Notes: generated from the sequence alone by a model not told the origin. A DNA stretch of 64,000 nt from Alloboseaceae bacterium BT-24-1 (GCA_025846845.1 JAOYTL010000001.1:186001-250000), one strand, 5' to 3'; shown: positions 25,324 to 34,306, numbered from the stretch's first letter. Made by a program: numbers and translations.

Positions 25324-25845
25324 ATGATCTGCTGTGCCTTGATTGCTGTTCTGCTCGCCTTGGTATCGCGTCCGATACTCGCCTTCAGAACAAACCCGCT
25401 CGCCTGGCGTCCTGCGTTGACGATGCCCCAGCGGCGTGGACCGATCCGCAGTCGCGGTCGCGCCGACAGCGTTGTCCATGCGGCGGCGGGTATGTCGTTC
25501 GTGGTCCGCAACGAGCCGAACATGCGGATTCATCTTGCCATTGCAGTGACCGTCGCCGCGACGGGTCTATGGCTCGGTCTCGATCTCGCGGAATGGCGCT
25601 GGCTTGGGCTGGCGATCGCTCTCGTCCTTGTGGTGGAGCTGATCAACACCGCGATCGAGCAGGCCTGCAACGCCGTCACGGTCGAGCATCACGCCGCGAT
25701 CAAGGCTGCCAAGGATGCGGCTGCAGCGGCGGTGCTTCTATCAGCGTGTTTCGCGGGCTTGATCGGGATGACGATCTTCCTTCCCCATATCCCGCCGATG
25801 TCGACCCTCGTTTCCAGCGTGATTTGCACCACTGTTTTTCCTTGA
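25324..25845 (+). CDS. Diacylglycerol/undecaprenol kinase (DgkA family)
   Basis: The 173-residue protein belongs to the small integral-membrane lipid kinase family. Diagnostic motifs are FVVRNEPNMRIHL (Glu and Asn near residue 65), VVELINTAIE (catalytic Glu region) and IKAAKDAAAAAVLL. There are three transmembrane helices as in DgkA. A 45-residue N-terminal extension with an extra hydrophobic stretch precedes the domain; the true start may be later. GGGGG precedes ATG 25324. DgkA phosphorylates diacylglycerol, and Gram-positive homologues phosphorylate undecaprenol. Placement after an Ldi-like gene suggests a lipid or isoprenoid-alcohol substrate. Confidence 0.88.
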   Translation: MICCALIAVLLALVSRPILAFRTNPLAWRPALTMPQRRGPIRSRGRADSVVHAAAGMSFVVRNEPNMRIHLAIAVTVAATGLWLGLDLAEWRWLGLAIALVLVVELINTAIEQACNAVTVEHHAAIKAAKDAAAAAVLLSACFAGLIGMTIFLPHIPPMSTLVSSVICTTVFP

Positions 25846-25865
25846 GCTCGAAGATGGGCTCAAGG
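25840..25865. terminator. Possible hairpin terminator between convergent genes
   Basis: A perfect stem CCTTGAGC/GCTCAAGG with a ten-base loop overlaps the dgkA stop and lies between the convergent dgkA and tenA genes. No T-run follows on either strand, so it may be only a 3' mRNA hairpin. Confidence 0.4.
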
Positions 25866-25909
25866 ATCAGGATAGCCCTGCTCGGCTGGCTTCCCAGGAA
25901 CCTTCGCCG

Positions 25910-26587
25910 CTACTTCGCAGCCGGCGATGCCGTCCCTAGCCCCATCTGCCAGAAATCGGCCTCCAGCCGCGAGGCTTGACCGAAGAGCGCCGCGAGCTCG
26001 CTGAAGCGCGCTTCGGTCATGGCGCGGGCGGCGAGGGCGTCGAGGTGCCGGCGGGCGTTGCGGGCGACCTGCTGGTAGGGCTCGCCGGCATATTCGCCGA
26101 TCCAATCGCGATAGGGATGGGTCGCGAGGGCCGGCCCAAGCGCGGCGGCGAGGCGGGCGCCGATTTCGGCATAGCCGATGACGCAGGGGGCGAGCGCGAC
26201 GTGAAGATCGAGCAGATCGCCAGCCTGCCCGCAATCGAGCACGAAGCGGGTATAGGCGACGGTCGCCTGGTGCTCGGGCGCTGCCTCCAGATCCGCGGGC
26301 GACAGGCCCCAGCGCTCGCAGAGCCGGACATGCAGGTCCATCTCGAGGTCGAGGATGGCCGACAAGCCCGCCTTGGCGGCGCGCATGTCGGTGAGATTGC
26401 GGCTCTTATAGGTCGCCAGCGCGTAGGCGCGGGCGAACTGGATCAGGAAGAGATAGTCTTGGACGAGATAGGTCCGGAAGGCTGCCTCCGGCAGCGAGCC
26501 GTCGCCCATCTGCCGGACGAAATCGTGCTCGACATAAGATGCCCAGTCCGCCGCCGCAGCGGTTTTCAATCTGTCGAAGATGTCCAC
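25910..26587 (-). CDS. tenA: TenA family aminopyrimidine aminohydrolase (thiaminase II)
   Basis: The 225-residue protein starts at GTG 26587. Motifs include YLVQDYLFL (active-site region), the catalytic Cys in ALAPCVIGYAEIG and the C-terminal Glu in EADFWQMG. TenA hydrolyses aminomethyl-HMP for thiamine salvage. All key residues of the Cys-containing TenA_C class are present. No other thiamine genes are in view. Convergent with dgkA and 87 bases downstream of the MerR-type gene on the same strand; a separate promoter is possible. Confidence 0.9.
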   Translation of the reverse strand: MDIFDRLKTAAAADWASYVEHDFVRQMGDGSLPEAAFRTYLVQDYLFLIQFARAYALATYKSRNLTDMRAAKAGLSAILDLEMDLHVRLCERWGLSPADLEAAPEHQATVAYTRFVLDCGQAGDLLDLHVALAPCVIGYAEIGARLAAALGPALATHPYRDWIGEYAGEPYQQVARNARRHLDALAARAMTEARFSELAALFGQASRLEADFWQMGLGTASPAAK

Positions 26588-26674
26588 GGCCTTCCTCTCG
26601 CGACTCAGATCGCCGGCGGCAGTCTTAGCGCAGCCGGGACCGGGAGGAAGCCGTGCCGGGCGCGGCGCCTCCAG

Positions 26675-27595
26675 TTACAGCACGAGCGCCGTCATCGCCT
26701 CGTTGATCCACCACCATTCGCGGCCGGGCGCGTCCTCGCCGCGCAGGGTCGCGAGCAGCTGCTGGTAGCGCAGCGAGCGGTCGTGGTGACGACGGTACTG
26801 GTCGAGATGCCAGGCGCGGAAACTCTCGTCCGGCTCGCGCTTCATCGCTGCGGCCGAGGCATCGAGCCAGTCATGGGCTATGGCATGGCCCGCCTGCGAG
26901 TCAGGGGCTTCGCCGGCCGCCATCGCCTTGCGAACTTGAGCGAAGATGCGCTCGGCGGCGGCGTGGTAGGCGGCGGGGTCGAACTCAGGCGTCCACATCG
27001 CCGCGGCATCGGCCTTGGCCCTGGCGATGACGGCCTCGTCGCTCAGCATGGCCCTGAGCTCGGCGAAGGCGTCGATCTGCTCCGGCGTCGGATCATCGGG
27101 CAGTTCGGGCGCTCCGGCCTCGATCGCCTTCTGCCGCCAGTCGGGGTTCATCCGGTCGCCGGTGACCTCGTCGTAGAAGCGTTCGGTCAAAGCGCGCATA
27201 TCGGCATTGGACAGATTGGTCATGGTCCACAATCTCCTGATGTCGTCAGCGGTGGGTTCGGGATTGCGCAGCGCGGCGCGCAGGGTCGCGGCGATGCGGC
27301 GCTTGCCGGCGATCTCAGCCTCGAGCGCGGAGAGGCGCAGTTCGAGGAGCTCGGCGAGCGAGCCCTTGCGGGCGAGGATGCCCTGGATGGCGGCCAGACT
27401 CGTGCCCATCGCACGCAGCGCCTGGATCAGGTCGAGGCGCGCCGCGTCGGCGTCGGAGTAGACGCGGTAGTTCGCCATGGTGCGGGTCGCCGGCGGCAGC
27501 AGTCCTTTGTCGGAATAGAAGCGGATGCGCCGCACGGGCACGCCGCAGAGGCGGGCGAGTTCGCCGATGGTGTAGCGCTGGTCGGTCGTGGTCAT
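26675..27595 (-). CDS. MerR-family transcriptional regulator
   Basis: The 306-residue protein has an N-terminal MerR winged helix (YTIGELARLCGVPVRRIRFYSDKGLL), a dimerisation helix to about residue 115 and a long C-terminal helical domain of unknown ligand (Trp-rich, e.g. GREWWWINEA). Metal-binding cysteines of MerR/ZntR are absent, so a small-molecule sensor of TipA/BmrR style is more likely. A 19-bp-spacer promoter with central dyad lies just upstream (27602-27632), a hallmark of MerR control, so it is autoregulated. No clear target gene other than itself and maybe tenA. Confidence 0.9.
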   Translation of the reverse strand: MTTTDQRYTIGELARLCGVPVRRIRFYSDKGLLPPATRTMANYRVYSDADAARLDLIQALRAMGTSLAAIQGILARKGSLAELLELRLSALEAEIAGKRRIAATLRAALRNPEPTADDIRRLWTMTNLSNADMRALTERFYDEVTGDRMNPDWRQKAIEAGAPELPDDPTPEQIDAFAELRAMLSDEAVIARAKADAAAMWTPEFDPAAYHAAAERIFAQVRKAMAAGEAPDSQAGHAIAHDWLDASAAAMKREPDESFRAWHLDQYRRHHDRSLRYQQLLATLRGEDAPGREWWWINEAMTALVL

Positions 27596-27601
27596 GACGC
27601 C

Positions 27602-27632
27602 GTCCTAGCGTCTCCATCTGGTGGAGGGTCAA
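27602..27632 (-). promoter_or_regulatory. MerR-type promoter/operator with 19-bp spacer
   Basis: On the minus strand: -35 TTGACC, 19-base spacer containing the dyad CTCCA-CCAGA-TGGAG (27612-27626), then -10 TAGGAC. Standard sigma-70 spacers are 17 bases; 19 is typical of MerR-controlled promoters. The -10 ends six bases before the ATG, so the mRNA should be leaderless or nearly so. Confidence 0.8.
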
Positions 27633-27766
27633 GCGCCACTACGACGGCGGGTTCGCTCAAATGTGCCGGATAGCGAAAAGGGCCGAGAAACCCTGCGGGG
27701 AGAAAGCTGTGTGTCGCCAGCGATGCGTCAAAGCGAAATTAGTGTGTCACGGCCATCTTCCTGCGC

Positions 27767-28993
27767 GTGCACGCCCCACGCCACGATCCGATCTCCAGAC
27801 ACGCCGAACCGGCGAGCGAAGCGCCGAGCGGCGCGACGCCGGCGCGTGGTTTCGACGGCCTCGGTTTTGAGCCGGCGCTGGAACGCGAGTATCGGCAGCA
27901 CATGCGCACCGGTCAGCGCAGCAGCACGCTGGTCTGCCTGATCACGGCGCTCGGCATCTGGCTGACCTTCATCGGCCTTGACCTGACGCGGCTCGACAAC
28001 CTCGCCCTGATCGCAACCGGCGATGGTTTGGTCGAACTCGCCATCGCACTCCGGCTGGGAACGCTCGCCGTGATCCTGCGGCTGGTCTGGATCGTGCGCC
28101 GCAACCGGCACGCGCGCTCCTATCACCTTCTCACCATGCTGGCGCTGGCGCTGATCGGCGTGACCTGCGCCTTCATCGCCAACATGTACAAGCTGCGCGG
28201 CCTGCCGCAGGCGGACATCGCCCAGCTGGTGATCATCGCCGCGGTGTTCTTGCCCGTCGGGCTGACCTTCTTCCAGAGCCTCGGCGTTGCCTTGCTGATC
28301 GCCGTGTTCACGACCGTGCTCGGCTTCGTCATGCTCGAGCCGGCACAACTGGCCGAACATGGCCGGCTGTCGATCCTGCTGTTCTTCGCCGTCTTCGTCA
28401 GCGCGGTCGGCGCCTGGCTGCGCGAGCGTGCCGAGCGCGACCAGTTCCTGCTGCGCCGCATGCTGCACAGCCGAGCGATGTCGGATGCGCTGACCGGAAT
28501 CGCCAACCGGCGCGGCTTCGAGGAGCATGTCGCCATGGCGTTGCTGCAGGCGCGGCGCGACCGCGTGCCGGTCGTCTTCGCGGTGCTCGATATCGACCAT
28601 TTCAAGCGCTACAACGACCGTTACGGCCATCAGGCCGGCGACATCGCGCTGGCTCTGATCGCCCGCGCCATCGACGGCACGCTGCGCCGGCCGATGGATA
28701 TGGTCGGGCGGCTCGGCGGCGAGGAGTTCGGCCTGTTCCTCTACGACACCACGCAGGCGAAGGCGCAGGAGCGGCTGGAGCAGGTGGCGCAGGCGATCGC
28801 CGACCTCAGGATCGAGCATGCTGCCTCGCCGACGGCGCAATACATCACCGTCAGCATGGGGGCCGTCGGCTTCGACGGGCAGGAGACGGCCGTCGATCTC
28901 TATCGGCGTGCCGATGCGGCGCTCTATGCCGGCAAGGCCTCGGGCCGGAACCGGGTCGAGCTCGGAGAAGGCAGCGAGCGCCTCGCGGGCTAG
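27767..28993 (+). CDS. Membrane-bound diguanylate cyclase (GGDEF)
   Basis: The 408-residue protein starts at GTG 27767; ATG 27902 is an alternative. About six membrane segments occupy residues 55-220, and a GGDEF domain occupies 235-400. The active-site motif is RLGGEEF (GGEEF at 317-321). An inhibitory I-site RxxD (Arg308-Asp311) stands five residues before it, so product inhibition is expected. It makes cyclic di-GMP at the inner membrane. The signal sensed by the membrane part is unknown. There is no EAL domain. Confidence 0.92.
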   Translation: MHAPRHDPISRHAEPASEAPSGATPARGFDGLGFEPALEREYRQHMRTGQRSSTLVCLITALGIWLTFIGLDLTRLDNLALIATGDGLVELAIALRLGTLAVILRLVWIVRRNRHARSYHLLTMLALALIGVTCAFIANMYKLRGLPQADIAQLVIIAAVFLPVGLTFFQSLGVALLIAVFTTVLGFVMLEPAQLAEHGRLSILLFFAVFVSAVGAWLRERAERDQFLLRRMLHSRAMSDALTGIANRRGFEEHVAMALLQARRDRVPVVFAVLDIDHFKRYNDRYGHQAGDIALALIARAIDGTLRRPMDMVGRLGGEEFGLFLYDTTQAKAQERLEQVAQAIADLRIEHAASPTAQYITVSMGAVGFDGQETAVDLYRRADAALYAGKASGRNRVELGEGSERLAG

Positions 28994-29050
28994 CCGCTCG
29001 GGCGCCCGAACTGCTATGCCGCGTTCCTCCTGTCGCTGAGAGAGAATCCC

Positions 29051-30019
29051 ATGCCCTCATCCGTTTCCATCGGCCTGATCGGCGCCGGCATCATGGGCGA
29101 GCGCATGCTGCGCGCGATCCTGGCGCAATCGCCCGAGCTCGTGCGCGCCGCCGGGATCTGGGACCCGTCTGATGAGGCGATGACGCGGATCGCACAGGAG
29201 CTGCCGCAGGTCGCGCGATTGGCCGATGCCGCTGCGGTGATCGCCGCGAGCGATTGCGTCTACATAGCCTCGCCGCCGGCTTCCCATCTCGGCCATGCCC
29301 GCGCCGCGCTCGCTGCTGGCAAGAGCGTGTTCTGCGAGAAGCCGCTCGCGATCGACGTCGCGGATTCCCGCGCTTTCGTCGCCGAGGCGGGAGCGCGCGG
29401 CGCGGTCAACTTTCCCTTCGCCTCGTCGCCTGCGATTGCGCAATTGCAGGATTGGATCGCGGCCGGGGCTGTCGGCGGCAGCAGGCGGATCTCGATCGAG
29501 GTCGCCTTCGCGACCTGGCCGCGCTCCTGGCAGGCCGATGCGGCCGGCTGGCTCGACCGGCGCGAGCAGGGTGGCTTTACCCGCGAGGTCGTCTCGCATT
29601 TCCTCTTCCTCAGCCGCCGGCTCGGCGGGGCGCTGCACGGCCTCCAGGCGAGCGCCTCCTTCCCGGAAGCGGGCAGGTCCGAGCGCCGGATCGAGGCGCG
29701 GCTGATGGCCGGCGACATCCCGGTGACGCTCACCGGCAGCGTCGGCACGACGAGCAAGGACGATCACAACATCTGGATGCTGGAAGGTGAGGCGGGGGCG
29801 GTCAGGCTCTGTGACTGGTCGCTGGCCGAGCAGCGCCAGCCGGACGGTTCCTGGCAGCGCGCTCAGGGTGCGCTGACCCAGCTCGAGGCGCGTCCGGTCG
29901 CGCTGAAGCGGCAACTCGAAGGGGTGGCGAAGCTGACGCGCGGCGAGGCGCACCAGCTGGCGACACTGGAAGAGGCGCTCAACGTGCAGGAGATCGTCGA
30001 GGCGATCCTGGCGAGCTGA
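29051..30019 (+). CDS. Gfo/Idh/MocA family oxidoreductase
   Basis: The 322-residue protein has an N-terminal Rossmann fold (GLIGAGIMGERML), the family motif CEKPLA near residue 97 and a C-terminal alpha/beta domain. The usual catalytic Lys of EKP is kept. Members act on sugars, inositols, or other polyols and their amines with NAD(P). No sugar genes are nearby, so the substrate is open. It stands alone between a cyclase and an ImmA-type gene. Confidence 0.88.
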   Translation: MPSSVSIGLIGAGIMGERMLRAILAQSPELVRAAGIWDPSDEAMTRIAQELPQVARLADAAAVIAASDCVYIASPPASHLGHARAALAAGKSVFCEKPLAIDVADSRAFVAEAGARGAVNFPFASSPAIAQLQDWIAAGAVGGSRRISIEVAFATWPRSWQADAAGWLDRREQGGFTREVVSHFLFLSRRLGGALHGLQASASFPEAGRSERRIEARLMAGDIPVTLTGSVGTTSKDDHNIWMLEGEAGAVRLCDWSLAEQRQPDGSWQRAQGALTQLEARPVALKRQLEGVAKLTRGEAHQLATLEEALNVQEIVEAILAS

Positions 30020-30143
30020 CGCGATTCCAGCAGAGGTGCGTAGCGGTGCTGCGTCCGGAGTCGCGTCAAGCCAAAGAAACAAACGCCTTCATTGAGGCGA
30101 CATGGCAGGAGGACTATGATCGGCGGGCTCAGGAGGCCTGCCG

Positions 30144-30710
30144 ATGCGCCATGCCTTCCTCACCGACGCCCAGATCGACGTCCGCGCTTTGGCGCATCGG
30201 CGCGAGCTCGGCTTTGCCGACGATCAGGCCGTCGACGCCATGACGCTGCTGGCCAGGCTCGAGGCGCGCTATCCGGAGTTCGCCTATGAGCGAGTGCCCG
30301 ATGGCTCGCTCGGCGAGGCCGAAGCGCAGTGGGATTCGCTGGGGAAGCGCCTGCTGATCCCCGAGAACGTGTTCCGGGCGGCCGATCGTGGCGAGGGCAG
30401 GGCGCTGATGACGGTCGCCCATGAGGTCGGCCACGCGCTGCTCGGGCATGACGGGAATCTCAACCGCGCGCCGCCCGGCAGCCGGGCCGAGCGGGTCTCG
30501 GCGAAGCTCCGGTCGATGGAATACCAGGCGCGGCGCTATGCGGCGGCTTTCCTGATCCCGGACACGCCGGCAGTGCGCCTGCTCGATGCGAGCGCGCTGA
30601 GCGAGCGCTACCGGGTCAGCATGAGCGCTGCGATCGTGCGTCATAGCGAGCTGCGTTCCGGCGAGAGTGCGCGGGCCCTGTCTTTGCGGCAGGCCAGTCT
30701 CGATCTCTAG
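30144..30710 (+). CDS. ImmA/IrrE family metallopeptidase
   Basis: The 188-residue protein has the zinc protease motif AHEVGHALLGH (HExxH) near residue 92, the hallmark of ImmA/IrrE peptidases. Start ATG 30144 is supported by AGGAGG seven bases upstream. Such proteins often cleave or release an XRE-family repressor encoded next door, but no helix-turn-helix partner is visible here; the 30020-30143 gap holds only a very short, unconvincing frame. It may act on a distant repressor. Confidence 0.85.
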   Translation: MRHAFLTDAQIDVRALAHRRELGFADDQAVDAMTLLARLEARYPEFAYERVPDGSLGEAEAQWDSLGKRLLIPENVFRAADRGEGRALMTVAHEVGHALLGHDGNLNRAPPGSRAERVSAKLRSMEYQARRYAAAFLIPDTPAVRLLDASALSERYRVSMSAAIVRHSELRSGESARALSLRQASLDL

Positions 30711-30773
30711 CGGCTTGCGGTCGGCGCGCATGCGGGGCATGGCTCGGGCAACGTGACGATCATCGAGGCTGCC

Positions 30774-31964
30774 ATGACCATTGCCGCTACCGGCCTGCCG
30801 CCGGCGCCGAGGCCCGCCCAGCGGGCGCAGGCCGTTTCGCCCTTCATCGTCATGGACGTGATGAACGCGGCCGAGGCGATCGAGCGGCGCGGCGGCTCGG
30901 TCGTCCATATGGAGGTCGGCCAGCCTTCGGCGGCGACGCCGGCCGGTATCCGGGCGGCCGCTGCACGGGCGCTGGAGGATGGCCGCATCGGCTATACCCA
31001 GGCGCTCGGCATCGGCTCGCTCAGGGCACGGATCGCCCGGCATTATCGCGAGCGCTATGGCGTCGAGGTGCCGGCCGAGCGCGTCGTCGTCACCACCGGC
31101 TCGTCGGGCGGCTTCATCCTGAGCTTCCTTGCCTGTTTCGAGCCGGGCGCGCGCATCGCCATCACGGCGCCGGGCTATCCGGCCTATCGCAACATCCTGA
31201 TCGCGCTCGGGCTCGAGCCGGTCGCGATCCCGGTCGGCCCGGAGACGCGCTATGCGCTGACGCCGGAGCTGATCGCCAGCGCGCATGCCGAGAAGCCGCT
31301 AGCCGGCGTGCTGACGATGAGCCCGGCCAACCCGACCGGCGTGGTGATGACGCCGGAGGCGATCGCTGCGGTCGCGGCCGAATGCCGGCGGCTCGGGCTC
31401 TGGTACATCTCCGACGAGATCTATCACGGCCTGACCTATGAGCGGCCGGCGACGACGGCGCTCGCCGCCGATCCCGACGCGATCATCGTCAACTCCTTCT
31501 CGAAGTACTACTGCATGACCGGCTGGCGTGTTGGCTGGCTGGTGGTGCCGGAGCGGCTGGTGCGCACGATCGAGCGTCTGCAGCAGAACTTCTCGATCTC
31601 GGTGCCGATGCTGAGCCAGGTCGCCGGTGAGGCGGCCTTCGACGCGACCGCGGAATGCGAGGCGATCAAGGCCGGCTATGCTGAAAACCGGGCCTATCTG
31701 CTGAAAGCGCTGCCGGAGATTGGGCTCGGTGACTTCCTGCCGGTCGACGGCGCGTTCTACATCTATCTCGACATCGGGCGATATTCGAACGATTCCATGA
31801 GCTTCTGCCGGGATGTTCTGGAGAATGCCGGCGTCGCCATCACGCCCGGGCTCGATTTCGACGAGGGGCGCGGCGCGCGGACCGTCAGGCTTTCCTTCGC
31901 CGGCTCGCTGGCCGAATGCGAGGAGGCGGTCGCGCGTATGGGGCGCTGGCTGAAGACGCGCTGA
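30774..31964 (+). CDS. PLP-dependent aminotransferase (class I/II)
   Basis: The start is taken as ATG 30774 (396 residues), with GAGG six bases upstream; a GTG at 30753 would add seven residues. Motifs: Asn in MSPANPTG, Asp/Tyr in YISDEIYHGL, the PLP lysine in SFSKYYCMTGWRVGW and the C-terminal substrate Arg in RTVRLSFAG. It is a fold-type I aspartate/aromatic-type aminotransferase. Substrate unknown. It ends 59 bases before the MscS-type gene. Confidence 0.9.
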   Translation: MTIAATGLPPAPRPAQRAQAVSPFIVMDVMNAAEAIERRGGSVVHMEVGQPSAATPAGIRAAAARALEDGRIGYTQALGIGSLRARIARHYRERYGVEVPAERVVVTTGSSGGFILSFLACFEPGARIAITAPGYPAYRNILIALGLEPVAIPVGPETRYALTPELIASAHAEKPLAGVLTMSPANPTGVVMTPEAIAAVAAECRRLGLWYISDEIYHGLTYERPATTALAADPDAIIVNSFSKYYCMTGWRVGWLVVPERLVRTIERLQQNFSISVPMLSQVAGEAAFDATAECEAIKAGYAENRAYLLKALPEIGLGDFLPVDGAFYIYLDIGRYSNDSMSFCRDVLENAGVAITPGLDFDEGRGARTVRLSFAGSLAECEEAVARMGRWLKTR

Positions 31965-32023
31965 AGCGAGTGCTTGCCAAGGCGAAGCGGTGGACTCAAT
32001 CTGATCCGGCTTGGGGGCAGGAC

Positions 32024-34276
32024 ATGGTCGCGATGCGGAACTGGCTGAAGACCATGGCGTTGTGCGGGGCGGCGCTGCTGGTTGGCGCTGTCGCAGTCCC
32101 GCTGCCGGCCGTGGCGCAGCACGCCAAGGCGGACTCGTCGACCGTGCTGACGTTGCGCGGCGACGAGACGCCCGAGACGGTGCGCCAGCTGGTCGACGCC
32201 CTGTCGGCCGGTGGGCGCAAGGTCGAGATCAGGATTGCCGGGAAGGGCGAGGCAGCTTCCGCTCCTGCGGAACCGGCGTCTGCCGCAACTGGTGCAGCGC
32301 TGCCGCCATCGTCGAGCAGCGCTTCGGCAGAGCATGAAACCCCGGCCGAGGCCTTCTGGGATCATTTCGTCGATGGGGTGTCGCAGGGCCTTGGGGCCAC
32401 ACCGCGCCTTGCCCAGATACCGGATGCCTGGCGCACCGCTTGGGCGCAGAACCGCAATGGTTCGGCCGGCTGGTGGCTTGCAGTAGGCCTTGTCCTTGCG
32501 TTTGCCGTGGCCGGGCTGTTCCGGTTCGCGACGGCAGGCTGGTTCGCACGCCGGTTGCGGCCGCAAGGGCCGGAATTCACACCGCGCCTGATCGCGTCGT
32601 CCTGGGGCCTGCTGCAGGACCTAGCGACGCTTGGGCTCTGGCTCGCAGTGCTGCATGCGGTGCGCAGATTCTGGCTGCCGGAGCCCGACCTCGCCCACAT
32701 GGTGCTGCGTACGATCGCCAATGGCCTCACCATCGGCGCCGGATATCTGATCATCGGACGTTTCCTGCTCGCTCCCGGTGCCCCGGAGCGCCGGGTCATG
32801 CCGCTTCCGAGGGCCGAACGGGCTTTCAAATTCCTGATTTTCTTCGGCATTCTCACGCCCGTCCTGCTGACGGCGACGGTGTCGATCCAGCATGCCGCCG
32901 GCCCCGGAGCCGTCGTCGGGCTGTTCGCCCTGGTCGGCATTGTCTCGACCGTGTTCAAGGTCTGGTGGTTCATCGATGCGCGGCACGATCTTGCAGCGTT
33001 GATTCTCCATTCCGCGCATGAACCCGGGCCGGCGCGCCGCGTGATCGCCCTGACGACGGGCTGGGTCTATGCTGCGCTCGCCGTGCTGATCTGGATGGTC
33101 GGCAACGCATCCTCGATGATGGAGGGCGGGGCGCGCTGGGCGGAGGCTGCCGCACTGACGCAGTTCATCATCGTGCTGGCGCCTATCCTGGCCGTCGGTA
33201 TCACCAGCCTAATGGCCTGCCAGCAGGCGCATGCGGCTGCGATGGGCGAGAAGGCGCCGCTTTCGCTCGCGGTCGGACATGCGCTGCGGGCCGCCGCCGG
33301 CGGAGCGATCTGGGCCGGCGGCTTCTATCTGCTGGCGCGGCTCTGGGCCGGCTTCCTCTTCGGCGTCAGCTCCGATCAGTTCGCCGTGCTGATGCGCCAG
33401 GCGGGTGGCGTCGCCGCGCTCGCCTTCGGCGGTTGGGTGGCGATCGTCTTCCTGCGCAGCTTCTTCGACGCCTATGCGCCGCGCACGGCCGCAGCAGGTC
33501 CTGTCGATGAGGACGCGGTTCCGCACGACCATGTGCCGTCACGGCTGGCGACCGTGATGCCGATCCTGCGCGGCGTGGTGCTCACCGCCGTGTTCGGCCT
33601 GACCGGGCTCGTCCTGCTGTCGCGCCTCGGCGTCGATATCGGCCCGCTGCTGGCAGCCTTCAGCATCCTCGGCCTCGCCGTTTCCTTTGGTTCGCAGGCG
33701 CTGGTGCGCGACATCGTCTCCGGGTTCTTTTTTATGCTCGAGGATGCCTTCCGCGTCGGCGAATATGTCGATACCGGCCGGCTCAAGGGTACGGTCGAGA
33801 AGATATCGCTGCGCTCGATGCAGTTGCGCCATCAGAGCGGACAGATTCATACCGTCCCGTTCGGCCAGGTCCAGTCATTGACCAATGCCAGCCGCGACTG
33901 GGCGACGGTGAAGTTCAATGTCCGCCTCGATCATTCCGCCGATATCGAGAAGGCGCGCAAGACGATCAAGAAGGTCGGGCTGGCGCTGATGGAGGATCCC
34001 GAATACGGGCCGCATTTCATCGCTCAGCTCAAGATGCAGGGCGTCGCCGACATCACCGATTCGGCGATCGTGATCAGGCTGAAGTTCACCTCGAAGCCGA
34101 ACCAGGCCTCGATGCTGCAGCGCGAGGCGCTGAAGCGGGTCTATCGCGGGCTGAACGAGGCGGAGGTGCCGTTCGCCTCGAATGCGGTGACCGTGCGCGA
34201 GGGCGGCGGCAAGGCCGGTGCGGCAGCGATCGCCACCGTGCCACCGCCGACACCGCTGGCCCCGGCGGCTGAGTGA
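32024..34276 (+). CDS. Large MscS-family mechanosensitive channel
   Basis: The 750-residue protein starts at ATG 32024, with GGGGGCAGGA upstream. It has an N-terminal signal peptide (LPAVAQHAKA cleavage region), a periplasmic segment to about residue 140, about ten membrane helices and a C-terminal MscS pore and vestibule domain (ILGLAVSFGSQALVRDIVSG pore helix, EDAFRVGEYVD, TVPFGQVQSLTNASRDW). It resembles the YbdG/MscK-like or YnaI-type larger channels. It opens on membrane tension to release solutes. The Ala/Pro-rich C-terminus is nonconserved. Confidence 0.92.
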   Translation: MVAMRNWLKTMALCGAALLVGAVAVPLPAVAQHAKADSSTVLTLRGDETPETVRQLVDALSAGGRKVEIRIAGKGEAASAPAEPASAATGAALPPSSSSASAEHETPAEAFWDHFVDGVSQGLGATPRLAQIPDAWRTAWAQNRNGSAGWWLAVGLVLAFAVAGLFRFATAGWFARRLRPQGPEFTPRLIASSWGLLQDLATLGLWLAVLHAVRRFWLPEPDLAHMVLRTIANGLTIGAGYLIIGRFLLAPGAPERRVMPLPRAERAFKFLIFFGILTPVLLTATVSIQHAAGPGAVVGLFALVGIVSTVFKVWWFIDARHDLAALILHSAHEPGPARRVIALTTGWVYAALAVLIWMVGNASSMMEGGARWAEAAALTQFIIVLAPILAVGITSLMACQQAHAAAMGEKAPLSLAVGHALRAAAGGAIWAGGFYLLARLWAGFLFGVSSDQFAVLMRQAGGVAALAFGGWVAIVFLRSFFDAYAPRTAAAGPVDEDAVPHDHVPSRLATVMPILRGVVLTAVFGLTGLVLLSRLGVDIGPLLAAFSILGLAVSFGSQALVRDIVSGFFFMLEDAFRVGEYVDTGRLKGTVEKISLRSMQLRHQSGQIHTVPFGQVQSLTNASRDWATVKFNVRLDHSADIEKARKTIKKVGLALMEDPEYGPHFIAQLKMQGVADITDSAIVIRLKFTSKPNQASMLQREALKRVYRGLNEAEVPFASNAVTVREGGGKAGAAAIATVPPPTPLAPAAE

Positions 34277-34288
34277 GCCTCGACCGGT

Positions 34289-34306
34289 CCGGGTGATTTC
34301 ACCCGG
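34289..34306. terminator. Hairpin between convergent MscS-type and small membrane genes
   Basis: A perfect CCGGGTGA/TCACCCGG stem with a two-base loop lies 13 bases after the channel gene's stop and overlaps the stop of the convergent 34299 gene. It lacks a T-run, so factor-independent termination is uncertain. Confidence 0.4.

Noticed and set aside
30046..30243. Small frame upstream of the ImmA/IrrE gene as a possible helix-turn-helix partner.
   Set aside because: It overlaps the ImmA start extensively and shows no helix-turn-helix pattern.
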